Positions 6,940-14,548 of a stretch of 22,551 bases of DNA are shown piece by piece (position 1 is the stretch's first letter; each line of letters begins with the position of its first letter). The notes beneath the pieces were generated by a model. That model was not told where the DNA came from. It saw only the letters and a program-made list of their open reading frames with translations, and made no database searches. The position numbers and the translations under genes were made by a program. Source of the stretch: Sulfurimonadaceae bacterium (lineage in GTDB: Bacteria; Campylobacterota; Campylobacteria; Campylobacterales; Sulfurimonadaceae); the NCBI GenBank assembly GCA_026193155.1, contig JAPHSI010000182.1, positions 1 through 22,551 of the forward strand. The letters are read 5' to 3'.

Positions 6940-7676
6940 AAAATTTAGTAGCATATATAACTTCAGGATATCCTGAAAAATCTTTTAGCATAGACCTATC
7001 CTTAGCTCTTGGTGAGAGTGGCGTAGACACGCTAGAACTTGGTGTTCCGTTTTCTGACCCAGTGGCGGACGGACCTTTAATAGAAAAAGCCAATCATAAA
7101 GCTCTTGAACTCGGATTTAAGTTTGAACATCTTAGAGAAATTTCTCGTGAAGTAGCACCAAAAGTAGATACATTGTGGATGGGTTATTTTAACTCTTTTT
7201 ACCAACAAGATTTATCTAAACTTCTTCCTGAAGCTAACGAAATAGGAATAAATGGTTTGATAATACCTGATTTACCACATGAAGAAGCTCAAAAATACAA
7301 AGAACTTTTTAAACAAAACAAGCTCTCTAACATATCTTTTGTAGCACCGACAGACACTGAAGAGAGAATTGCAGAAATTGTAAAAGAAGCTCAAAAATTC
7401 ATATACATGGTTGCATATACAGGTATTACAGGAAGCGGTAAAGCAGAAGATTTGCAACCGTTTTTAGGTTCAATAAAAAAGTACACAAAAACTCCTGTAT
7501 ATGTAGGTTTTGGCGTAAATGCAAAAACAGCAAAAGAGAAGGTAATGGGAGCTGATGGGGTAATTGTGGGTAGTGCTTTTATAGACATAATATTAAAAGA
7601 AAACCTAAACTACTCACAAAAAATAAAAGAGTGCCAAGAACTGGCTCGTATTATAAAAAACGAGATAAACTCTTAA
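6936..7676 (+). CDS. trpA: Tryptophan synthase alpha subunit TrpA
   Basis: TrpA cleaves indole-3-glycerol phosphate and passes indole to TrpB. The 246-residue protein is slightly shorter than the E. coli form but complete. The catalytic pair is present as Glu34 in DTLELGVPFSDP and Asp45 in VADGP, spaced 11 residues as in the family. Later barrel blocks are GLIIPDLPHEE, FVAPTDT, YMVAYTGITGSG and VYVGFGVNAKTA. The start is TTG, overlapping the HPt stop; no ATG gives the conserved N-terminus (MKNLVAYITSGYP), and only a weak GGAT lies upstream. No trpB or other trp gene is next to it. The 3' end overlaps the convergent gene. Confidence 0.96.
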   Translation: MKNLVAYITSGYPEKSFSIDLSLALGESGVDTLELGVPFSDPVADGPLIEKANHKALELGFKFEHLREISREVAPKVDTLWMGYFNSFYQQDLSKLLPEANEIGINGLIIPDLPHEEAQKYKELFKQNKLSNISFVAPTDTEERIAEIVKEAQKFIYMVAYTGITGSGKAEDLQPFLGSIKKYTKTPVYVGFGVNAKTAKEKVMGADGVIVGSAFIDIILKENLNYSQKIKECQELARIIKNEINS

Positions 7677-8515
7677 TCAATTTCAAAAAGCACAAAAAGT
7701 GTTTTTTGAAATAAACTTGCATTATCATCACTAACCATTAAAAAAAGATTTTTATCTAACTTAGTCAAGCCTTCAAAATTATCTACATTTTTATCTTTAT
7801 AGCTATCAAATATTTTCAAAACTTGTTTCTCACACAATTTAGAACTGCATTTTTTTAAGTTTACTAAACTTATAGTTATTAGTTGTTTTCTACTTAAGTT
7901 ATTAAAATCTCTTTCCAATACTACAAGTTTGTTTTTAGATAAAAATTCCAATGCTGTAATATATCCGTTTTGTTTGATTTTATAAATATTGTCTTTTGTG
8001 TATAGCTTATGGATACCATTATCTTTAAAGGGTGCTTCTGGTGCTGTTATAAAACCGAATTTTTCATTAAATGCGAGTGCTTCAAAACCTTTATTTTTAG
8101 ATGTAAACTTATCTTTATCCAAAAGCTTTTTATTTAGTCTGATTTTTTTTATTTTTTTCCCGTCAAGTGTAAACTCCTCCACTCGATGCTTTCTCTCAAA
8201 AGATATATATAATTTTTTATCTTTATATACTAAACCTTCGGAATCTCTTTTTTTCTTTTTTAAAACTTTGTTTTTTTTATTTCTTAGTTTATAGCTCTTA
8301 AGATGCTTTATAATTTTAATCTTTTTACTTTCTATTTTTAAGTTTAAATAGTGTAGCTCTCCGTAATCACTTAAAGCATAAAGTATATCTCCATCATATG
8401 CTAGTGCTGATAGTTCTCTTATATTTTTACTTTTATATTCGTATATATCAAGCAGAGTAAATTTAGATGCATATATATTTAAAACAACAAAAAGAAAAAC
8501 TAAAAATATCTTCAA
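7673..8515 (-). CDS. Secreted phytase-like beta-propeller (esterase-like) protein
   Basis: A 280-residue protein with a signal peptide (MKIFLVFLFVVLNIYA) and repeated beta-strand segments typical of propellers, such as RELSALAYDGDILYALSDYG, SEGLVYKDKKLYISFER, FEALAFNEKFGFIT and NFEGLTKLDKNLFLMVSDD. The acidic turns (SEGL, FEAL, FEGL) fit the phytase-like/esterase-like family (Pfam Phytase-like). It is strongly lysine-rich (for example KKKKRDSE). The start is TTG, supported by AAAGGA five bases ahead; no nearby ATG competes. It begins 9 bases after the priA stop and is probably co-transcribed. Its stop overlaps the trpA stop in TTAA. Enzymatic activity is not shown by the sequence. Confidence 0.72.
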   Translation of the reverse strand: MKIFLVFLFVVLNIYASKFTLLDIYEYKSKNIRELSALAYDGDILYALSDYGELHYLNLKIESKKIKIIKHLKSYKLRNKKNKVLKKKKRDSEGLVYKDKKLYISFERKHRVEEFTLDGKKIKKIRLNKKLLDKDKFTSKNKGFEALAFNEKFGFITAPEAPFKDNGIHKLYTKDNIYKIKQNGYITALEFLSKNKLVVLERDFNNLSRKQLITISLVNLKKCSSKLCEKQVLKIFDSYKDKNVDNFEGLTKLDKNLFLMVSDDNASLFQKTLFVLFEID

Positions 8516-8524
8516 TATTTTCCT

Positions 8525-10369
8525 TTATCCAAATTCTATCGGGTCCATATCTACTTCACATAAATCATTTTTCGTAGCACTTATAGCTTTTATTAAATCT
8601 GTACTTTTATCTGAACGTAGAAGTATTTCAAAACGGTATTTATTTGCGATCTTTTCTATTGCACATTTTCCAAAACCAACTACTGCAATATCCGCATAAT
8701 TTAATAATCTTTGGTGCACCTCTTCCATTGCTTCTCTGGCACGTGCACCGTTTTTATGTGAAAACAACAAACGTGCTAATTTTTTGTACGGAGGATAAAG
8801 TCCCTCTCTATATATTTTTTCCTCATCTAAAAAACTATCATATGAGTCTAGGTATGTTTTAAAAAAATCTTCATTAAAACTCTGCACTAAAACTTTTGCA
8901 GCTTCTTTTCTTCCACTTCTTCCTGCTATTTGAAGCAGTGATGAAAGAGCTTTCTCACGTGAGCGGTAATCAGGCATATTTAAAAGATTGTCCATCCCCA
9001 AAACAACTGCTAAAGTAACCCCATGATAATCATGTCCTTTACTCAGCATCTGAGTACCAACTAAAATATCACTCTCTTTATCGTTAAATCGTTTAAGTGC
9101 TTTTTTTAGTTTTGTATTACTTGTTATAACGTCACGGTCAAACTGTTCTATATTAGCATCAGTGAACTCCTCATTTAAACTCTTTACAGCCTCCGCTGTT
9201 CCTAAACGAGAACTTACAAGCGTACTACCGCCACACTCTGAACATTTTTGTGGAATAGCCTGCGTGTAGTTACAATAATGACATTTTAATGCATTAGATT
9301 TATTATGTACACTAAGTCCAATTGAGCAAAAAGTACACTCATATGAATGTCCGCAATCATTACAAATAAGATATTTGAAGTTAGCCCTAGTTGGTATAAA
9401 AACTATAGCTTGTTTATTAAAATCTAAAGTCTGTTTTAACTCACCTAAAATCATAGGACTTAAAGACTCTGCACTTCTTTCATATACAAACTCTCTTTTT
9501 GAGCTGAAGTGCCCCCCTTTTAATCTGAAATAAGGAAATTTAGTATATGAAGTTAGACTAGGTGTAGCACTGCCTAAAACGACAGGAATATTATATAGTT
9601 GTCCCATGTAAATGCTAATATCTCTTGCATTATAGCGTGGACGGGATGATGACTTGTAACTATCGTCATGCTCTTCATCTACAACTATTAAACCCAAATC
9701 ATCTACCGGTAAGAATAAAGCAGAGCGTGGTCCGGCTATTATCTTTGCAGCTCCGTTTCTTATTCTGTCTAAGGCAATTTTTTTATTTTTTGGAGTTAGC
9801 TTTGAGTGATACATTACTACATCTTCACCAAAGTGCTTTTCAAGACGTATCTGCATCTGAGGTGTTAATGAAATCTCCGGCATTAAAAATATACATCTTT
9901 TATTTTGAGATAAAATATCTTCAAAATATTTCATATAAATCTCTGTTTTTCCACTTCCGGTATCACCAAAAAGTAAAGAAACTTTATGCTCTTTTAAAAA
10001 CTTCAATGCTTTTTCTTGTTTAGATGACAACTCTACTTTTTCATAAAAAATATCTTTTAAAAGGTCATATTTGTCTGTTTCATATTTATTAGAGAGCATT
10101 ATTCCAAGAGCATCACCCAAAGAACATATATAGTAAGAAGATATAAATTTTGCTAATTCCAACTGTTTGTTTGAGTAGTATTCCTGCAAAACTTCCAGTA
10201 TTTCAGAAGTATCAAAATCAGGTTTTTCACATTTTTCTAATACAACACCGAAAACTTCTCTGTTTTGAAGTTTTACCGATACCTTATTCCCGATATCTAT
10301 ATTTTCATGGTAGTGATAAGTATAACTCCCAAGCGGAGAATTTAAAAGAGATATTTCAAAAAAGTTCAA
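8525..10369 (-). CDS. priA: Primosomal replication-restart helicase PriA
   Basis: PriA recognises stalled forks and reloads the replisome. The 614-residue protein is shorter than the E. coli one but has all core parts: N-terminal DNA-binding domain, Walker A GDTGSGKT (135-142), DEEH box (231-234), helicase motif GSATPSL, and eight zinc-binding cysteines (336, 339, 345, 348, 363, 366, 376, 379). The late helicase block LLQIAGRSGRKE is also present. The start is TTG, four bases after the prepilin stop, with no clear ribosome-binding site; the start is chosen because MNFFEISLLNSPL matches the family N-terminus. It is embedded between a prepilin and a beta-propeller gene. Confidence 0.97.
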   Translation of the reverse strand: MNFFEISLLNSPLGSYTYHYHENIDIGNKVSVKLQNREVFGVVLEKCEKPDFDTSEILEVLQEYYSNKQLELAKFISSYYICSLGDALGIMLSNKYETDKYDLLKDIFYEKVELSSKQEKALKFLKEHKVSLLFGDTGSGKTEIYMKYFEDILSQNKRCIFLMPEISLTPQMQIRLEKHFGEDVVMYHSKLTPKNKKIALDRIRNGAAKIIAGPRSALFLPVDDLGLIVVDEEHDDSYKSSSRPRYNARDISIYMGQLYNIPVVLGSATPSLTSYTKFPYFRLKGGHFSSKREFVYERSAESLSPMILGELKQTLDFNKQAIVFIPTRANFKYLICNDCGHSYECTFCSIGLSVHNKSNALKCHYCNYTQAIPQKCSECGGSTLVSSRLGTAEAVKSLNEEFTDANIEQFDRDVITSNTKLKKALKRFNDKESDILVGTQMLSKGHDYHGVTLAVVLGMDNLLNMPDYRSREKALSSLLQIAGRSGRKEAAKVLVQSFNEDFFKTYLDSYDSFLDEEKIYREGLYPPYKKLARLLFSHKNGARAREAMEEVHQRLLNYADIAVVGFGKCAIEKIANKYRFEILLRSDKSTDLIKAISATKNDLCEVDMDPIEFG

Positions 10370-10373
10370 TATT

Positions 10374-10805
10374 TTAATCTGTCAATTTATTACAAAAATC
10401 TGCATCTGCTGTACAAGTAAATATTCCGTTTGAATCATTATAAGTAAATGTTGTAGTTGTTGTTCCAACGGTATAGGTATAGGTTTTAGCAGCCGTATGT
10501 TGCCAATCACCTTTTTTTATCCCATATGTTAAAAGTGTCCTTGTTCCATCACCTTTAAAAAGTACTGAATCTGTTGTGTTTGCAGTTAATTTCGGTATAA
10601 AAGTACTTATACCTTTTATTATTTGTGATTGTCTCTCGCTCATAATAGCAGATCTAATCGAAGCGATATCTGCTCTACCTTTTGTTATTTCTGCATCTTC
10701 TCTTGTAGCTGTTAATCTTGGAACTGCTATAGCTGCTAATATACCCAAAACAACTATAACAAAAACAAGTTCAACCATTGTAAAAGCTTTTTTAAAATTT
10801 TTCAA
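10374..10805 (-). CDS. Type IV prepilin-like protein (pseudopilin) 1
   Basis: The 143-residue protein starts with a short basic leader (MKNFKKA) followed by FTMVELVFVIVVLGILA, the type III signal sequence cut by prepilin peptidase and methylated on Phe. Glu5 of the mature form is present. The residue before the cut is Ala7 rather than the usual Gly. The C-terminal region is rich in Thr and Tyr and ends with two cysteines (FTCTADADFC), suggesting a disulfide loop. It starts with TTG, six bases after a good AGGAG. It lies 143 bases downstream of prepilin 2 and four bases before priA. It could be a minor pilin or a type II secretion-like pseudopilin; assembly genes are not in the window. Confidence 0.85.
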   Translation of the reverse strand: MKNFKKAFTMVELVFVIVVLGILAAIAVPRLTATREDAEITKGRADIASIRSAIMSERQSQIIKGISTFIPKLTANTTDSVLFKGDGTRTLLTYGIKKGDWQHTAAKTYTYTVGTTTTTFTYNDSNGIFTCTADADFCNKLTD

Positions 10806-10907
10806 AATTAACTCCTAAACATATTTAATTATTTAAAGTATATATTAACATTATTTTAGTAATTTTATATTGAATAACTTGAGACTAAGAATAGTATAAA
10901 AGTAAGG

Positions 10908-10939
10908 TATAAGTCCCTATATAAAGATAGGAACTTATA
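10908..10939 (-). terminator. Hairpin terminator behind prepilin 2
   Basis: Arms at 10908-10920 and 10927-10939 pair over 13 positions with one mismatch, around a 6-base loop. On the minus strand the hairpin begins 9 bases after the stop of prepilin 2 and is followed by a moderately T-rich run. It may end or attenuate transcription into prepilin 1 and priA, giving more prepilin 2. Confidence 0.6.
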
Positions 10940-10948
10940 ATATTGAAA

Positions 10949-11293
10949 TTAACGAACTACAGAAGATCCCTTCATTTTATATGAGGTATTTTGACTTGTA
11001 TCTGGTGAACCTGATATAACAATATTATCACCACTTATACTAGCACTCATCGAATACTTAGTATCACCATTAACTTTTACACATGATGGTATAGTTGAAA
11101 TATTTGCATCTTGGCCTGTAGCTTGATACTCTGCAATTGCGTCATTTACACATGTTTTAACATTTGCAACAGCAGCAGAATATGCAGCATCATCACGAGT
11201 TGCAGCAAGTCTTGGAACTGCAACAGCAGCAAGAATACCTAAAATAACGATAACGAAGATTAATTCGATCATTGTAAAACCAGATCTTTTCAT
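10949..11293 (-). CDS. Type IV prepilin-like protein 2 (candidate major pilin)
   Basis: The 114-residue protein has a canonical prepilin leader, MKRSG, cut before FTMIELIFVIVILGILAAV, with Gly at -1 and Glu5 in the mature form. The hydrophobic helix is followed by VPRLAATRDDA, close to VPRLTATREDA of prepilin 1, so the two are paralogues. Two cysteines (in KTCVNDA and IPSCVKV) could form a disulfide. An AGGA ribosome-binding site lies 7 bases ahead of the ATG. It has a long upstream region and a hairpin directly behind it, which fits separate, high expression. No secretin, ATPase or platform gene is visible. A structural pilin and a type II-like pseudopilin are both possible. Confidence 0.87.
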   Translation of the reverse strand: MKRSGFTMIELIFVIVILGILAAVAVPRLAATRDDAAYSAAVANVKTCVNDAIAEYQATGQDANISTIPSCVKVNGDTKYSMSASISGDNIVISGSPDTSQNTSYKMKGSSVVR

Positions 11294-11401
11294 AAGAGAT
11301 CCTTTCTTAAATAAAAAATTTTGATTACACTAGTAATCGTAAGAGGCATTATGCTCCTATAAAAATTAAACTTTGCTTAAAATATGCTTTTTATAAACTT
11401 A

Positions 11402-11441
11402 AATACACTACTTATCACTTTTAGGTGATAAGTAGTGTATT
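11402..11441. repeat. Perfect 17-bp inverted repeat upstream of flgB promoter
   Basis: AATACACTACTTATCAC (11402-11418) is the exact reverse complement of the arm at 11425-11441, with a 6-base loop TTTTAG. It lies between divergent genes rather than behind one, and neither side has a clean T-run. It ends 10 bases before the sigma-54 promoter. It could be an activator site, an insulator, or the terminator of an unseen transcript. Confidence 0.75.
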
Positions 11442-11451
11442 GTAATTAAAA

Positions 11452-11469
11452 TTGGAATTAAAATTGCTT
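11452..11469 (+). promoter_or_regulatory. Sigma-54 (RpoN) promoter of flgB-flgC-fliE-ftsI
   Basis: TTGGAATTAAAATTGCTT has GG at 11454-11455 and GC at 11466-11467, exactly 10 bases apart, and matches the Campylobacter/Helicobacter RpoN form TTGGAAC-N4-TTGCTT. The predicted start near 11478 leaves a leader of about 28 bases with AAAGGA before the flgB ATG. In this phylum RpoN controls rod and hook genes with the activator FlgR. Confidence 0.85.
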
Positions 11470-11506
11470 ATCAAAGTAAAATAATTTAAGGCATAAAGGA
11501 AAAAAG

Positions 11507-11938
11507 ATGGCAATATCAATCTCACGTACGGCAATTCTAGCAAAAGAAGCGTTAAATTATCGCTCAGCACGTGAGAAAATGATATCATCAAACATTGCCA
11601 ATGCCGACACGCCTTATTATCGTCCGAGAGATATCCGTTTCGGGGAATACCTGGCACAAAAAAAAGCAGAGATAATGCACGATGACAGAGGCAAGCTTCA
11701 AATGGCTCAAACATCAGACAAACACTTAGAGCCTGAAAAACCTACAAATTCATCTAAGCCAATCACTTTTTTTCGTGATGGGCATCTAGCTAGAAATGAC
11801 GGTAATAGTGTGGATTTAGATGTTGAAACTACTGAGATGAGCAAAAACTCTATTATGTTTAATGCTCTAGTAAATGCAATAAAAAAAGATGGTGCTATAT
11901 TTAAAAGTGTAATAGATGCATCTACAAAATTAAGTTAA
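11507..11938 (+). CDS. flgB: Flagellar proximal rod protein FlgB
   Basis: FlgB is part of the proximal rod crossing the periplasm, exported by the flagellar type III system. The 143-residue protein carries the conserved N-terminal rod/hook motif LNYRSAREKMISSNIANADTP, followed by YYRPRDIRF, and a C-terminal amphipathic helix (MSKNSIMFNALVNAIKK) typical of axial proteins. An AAAGGA ribosome-binding site lies 6 bases before the ATG. It is the first gene behind the sigma-54 promoter, with flgC 19 bases downstream. Confidence 0.96.
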   Translation: MAISISRTAILAKEALNYRSAREKMISSNIANADTPYYRPRDIRFGEYLAQKKAEIMHDDRGKLQMAQTSDKHLEPEKPTNSSKPITFFRDGHLARNDGNSVDLDVETTEMSKNSIMFNALVNAIKKDGAIFKSVIDASTKLS

Positions 11939-11957
11939 TAATTATAAAGGATAAACT

Positions 11958-12452
11958 ATGAGTAATTTTTTAAACAGTTTTGATATTAGCGGTTATGGTT
12001 TAAGTGCACAAAGAGTTCGTGTAAATACAATTTCAAGCAATATTGCAAACGCACAAACAACACGGACTGATGAGGGTGGTCCATATAGACGCAAAGAGGT
12101 AGTTTTTAAAGCTATAAACTTTGATGAGCACTATAATAAAGCCCTCGGTAGTGAAACTAACTCTGCTAAATACCAAGACCCTTTAAATGAAGGTGAATTT
12201 GGAAAAAAGGTAAATCCTGCTATAATGAGTGTAGTAGTTGATAAAATTTCACGTGATGACCGTGAACCAAAAATGAAGTTTGAGCCAAACCATCCGGATG
12301 CAGATGCGAATGGATATGTAGCATACCCAAATATTAATCCTGTGGTTGAAATGGCCGATTTAGTAGAAGCTACAAGAAGTTATCAAGCAAATGTTTCAGC
12401 TTTTCAATCAGCAAAAGATATGGCCAATGCTTCGATATCTCTTTTACAATAA
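11958..12452 (+). CDS. flgC: Flagellar proximal rod protein FlgC
   Basis: FlgC is the second proximal rod subunit. The 164-residue protein has the axial-protein motif SAQRVRVNTISSNIANAQT near the N-terminus and the C-terminal block NINPVVEMADLVEATRSYQA, shared by FlgC, FlgG and hook-type proteins. Its middle is longer than in E. coli (164 against about 134 residues), as common in this phylum. AAAGGA lies just ahead of the ATG. It is tightly spaced with flgB and fliE. Confidence 0.97.
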   Translation: MSNFLNSFDISGYGLSAQRVRVNTISSNIANAQTTRTDEGGPYRRKEVVFKAINFDEHYNKALGSETNSAKYQDPLNEGEFGKKVNPAIMSVVVDKISRDDREPKMKFEPNHPDADANGYVAYPNINPVVEMADLVEATRSYQANVSAFQSAKDMANASISLLQ

Positions 12453-12462
12453 GGAGTAGGTT

Positions 12463-12777
12463 ATGAGCAATATTACAAATGGTGTTGATGGATTATTTAG
12501 CTCATCTACTGCCGATTTATTAAAACAGAAACAAAAGCTTGATACAAGTAAAGGTTCTGAAGCATTTGCCGAGCACTTAAAAGGTGCTATCAATGAGATG
12601 AATGACCTTCAGGTTAAAAAAGAAGAGGCTGTTGCTGATTTAGCAACCGGAGAAGTAAAAGATTTGCACCAAGCTGCACTTGCAATCGGTAAAGCTGAGA
12701 CAAATATGAAACTAATGCTAGAGATTAGAAATAAAGCACTAAGTGCATACAAAGAGCTTGGAAGAACACAGTTATAA
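12463..12777 (+). CDS. fliE: Flagellar hook-basal body adaptor FliE
   Basis: FliE joins the MS ring to the rod and is the first axial protein exported. The 104-residue protein ends with the typical block LHQAALAIGKAETNMKLMLE followed by IRNKALSAYKELGRTQL. AAGGAG precedes the ATG closely. The gene starts 10 bases after the flgC stop, and the penicillin-binding protein gene follows 4 bases after its own stop. Confidence 0.96.
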   Translation: MSNITNGVDGLFSSSTADLLKQKQKLDTSKGSEAFAEHLKGAINEMNDLQVKKEEAVADLATGEVKDLHQAALAIGKAETNMKLMLEIRNKALSAYKELGRTQL

Positions 12778-12781
12778 TAAA

Positions 12782-14548
12782 TTGAATTCTCAAAGTAAAA
12801 ATAAGAGTAAAAAGATTTTTTTACTCTATACCCTTTTGGCTATAGGTTTTTTAATATTTTTAAGTGTAATGCTTTTAAATGTTTTGAAGCCTAGAGACCT
12901 GCCCTCTTTATATACAAAAAACACATCTTATGCTATACGAGGAAATATACTCAGTAGCGACGGTTTCACACTTGCATCTACAACCAAATTATATAAAGCA
13001 GTTGTAAATACAAGATATATTGATCCTGATAAAAAAGAACTATTTATTGAGCTTTTTAGTATCTATTCCGGTATAAAATCCAGCGAAATTAGAAAAAAAC
13101 TCTCAAAAAGAAAAGGTGTGGTTGTTCTTAGCTACAACATAGAAGAAAAAAATGCACAATATCTAAAAAAACTTGCCTATGAGCTTAGACGCTATAAAGT
13201 TTTTATGAGCAGAATCAACCCAAGTACCGGTATTAAAACCCTTCAGGGTTTAAGCATAATTGAGAGTGGTGAGAGCCGTGAATATCCCTACAATAAATTA
13301 CTTACGCCAATTATAGGTTATACACATAAAATTGAAAATGACGGATATACAAAAATAAAAGGGATAAAAGGCTTAGAGAAACGTTTTGAAGCAGAGCTTG
13401 ATGCAAGACAAGATGAACTTAGTCAAGGTAAGCGAGATGTAAACGGCTACATAATATTAAATAAAAATAGTTTTACAAAACAACAAGTCAACGGTCTTGA
13501 CATACAACTAAATATTCCGGCTTCACTTCAAATTCGAATAGAGAAGATGATAGACAATATGAAGGTTGAGCTAGAAGCTAAAGAAGTTATGATAGCTATT
13601 ATGGACACCAAAACAGCCAAAATTATTTCTCTAGCTTCATCAAACAGATATTTACCCAAAGATATTAAAAAAGACGATTATCCATCTCTAAACTCTGGAA
13701 TGGTTGAGTATAGTTTTGAACCTGGAAGTGTTATAAAAACAATTACGTTTGCACTACTTTTAGATAAACAACTTATAAACCCTTATGACTTAGTGAATGG
13801 ACATAACGGACATTTTAAAATAGGACGTAAAGTTATTACGGATGAGCATAAATTTGATTGGCTAAGTGCAGAAAATGTAATTGTTCACTCATCAAATATA
13901 GGTATTGCACAACTTGCTCAAAAAATAAGTGGCATGGAGTTTTATGAAGGTCTAAAAAACTTTGGATTTTCTAAACTTTCTACACCAGATATTATTTATG
14001 AAAAAAAAGGCTCAATACCAAGTGCGACAAGATTAAATAACGAAATATATAAAGCTACATGTTCTTACGGTTATGGGATGAAGTCAAATCTTATGCAACT
14101 TATTCATGCATACAGTGTATTCAATAATAACGGTAAAAGTGTTACTCCACAAATAGTAGATAGTTTTATAAATGAATTAGGACAAAAGATTAAAATTCCA
14201 AAACATGAACAAGTTCAAGTTATAAAACCTCAAACTGCACATCGTGTTAAAAGAATACTAATAAAAACAGTCAATAAAGGTACAGGCAGCAAGGCTATTA
14301 CAGAAGGTATTGAAGTCGGAGGAAAGACAGGAACCGCGCATAAAGTTGAAAAAGGAAAATATATAAATAAATACAATACTGCCTTTGTAGGTTTTGCAAA
14401 CGACAATAAAAATAAATACACCATGGGTGTCGTTGTAGTTGAACCTGAAAAAAGTCAGTTTGCCGCGCAAACAGCAACTGTAGTATTTAAAAAAGCTATC
14501 GACATTATGATAGAAAACGGCTATTTAAAGCCAAATATTATCAAGTAA
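12782..14548 (+). CDS. ftsI: Class B penicillin-binding protein (FtsI/PBP2-type transpeptidase)
   Basis: A membrane-anchored peptidoglycan transpeptidase. After a basic N-terminus comes one membrane helix (FLLYTLLAIGFLIFLSVML), then a dimerisation domain containing GLEKRFEAELD, then the penicillin-binding domain. Catalytic motifs are SVIK (Ser316-Lys319), SSN (370-372) and KTGT (515-518), counted from the TTG start. An ATG at 12743 is in frame but lies inside fliE; I prefer the TTG four bases after the fliE stop, which gives 588 residues, although its ribosome-binding site is weak. Its place after fliE matches the flgB-flgC-fliE-ftsI order of Helicobacter and Campylobacter. Its 3' end overlaps convergent panC by 24 bases. 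Confidence 0.93.
   Translation: MNSQSKNKSKKIFLLYTLLAIGFLIFLSVMLLNVLKPRDLPSLYTKNTSYAIRGNILSSDGFTLASTTKLYKAVVNTRYIDPDKKELFIELFSIYSGIKSSEIRKKLSKRKGVVVLSYNIEEKNAQYLKKLAYELRRYKVFMSRINPSTGIKTLQGLSIIESGESREYPYNKLLTPIIGYTHKIENDGYTKIKGIKGLEKRFEAELDARQDELSQGKRDVNGYIILNKNSFTKQQVNGLDIQLNIPASLQIRIEKMIDNMKVELEAKEVMIAIMDTKTAKIISLASSNRYLPKDIKKDDYPSLNSGMVEYSFEPGSVIKTITFALLLDKQLINPYDLVNGHNGHFKIGRKVITDEHKFDWLSAENVIVHSSNIGIAQLAQKISGMEFYEGLKNFGFSKLSTPDIIYEKKGSIPSATRLNNEIYKATCSYGYGMKSNLMQLIHAYSVFNNNGKSVTPQIVDSFINELGQKIKIPKHEQVQVIKPQTAHRVKRILIKTVNKGTGSKAITEGIEVGGKTGTAHKVEKGKYINKYNTAFVGFANDNKNKYTMGVVVVEPEKSQFAAQTATVVFKKAIDIMIENGYLKPNIIK

Larger units (their letters stand above)
11294..11506. other. Divergent control region, prepilin 2 / flgB
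   Basis: This is the longest gene-free stretch. From the left it holds the prepilin 2 leader with a small inverted repeat (GATTAC at 11323-11328 and GTAATC at 11333-11338), an A/T-rich section, a perfect 17-bp inverted repeat, and the flgB sigma-54 promoter. I found no convincing -10 for prepilin 2. Confidence 0.6.

Noticed and set aside
9625..10023. 132-codon plus-strand frame antisense to priA
   Set aside because: priA is complete and conserved across this stretch, and the antisense product resembles no family.
11421..11714. 97-codon minus-strand frame antisense to flgB
   Set aside because: It runs through the inverted repeat and sigma-54 promoter, has no ribosome-binding site, and flgB fully explains the coding signal.
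12743..12781. ATG inside fliE as start of the penicillin-binding protein
   Set aside because: It would overlap fliE by 35 bases and add residues that are fliE codons out of frame. The TTG at 12782 fits the junction better, although not decisively.
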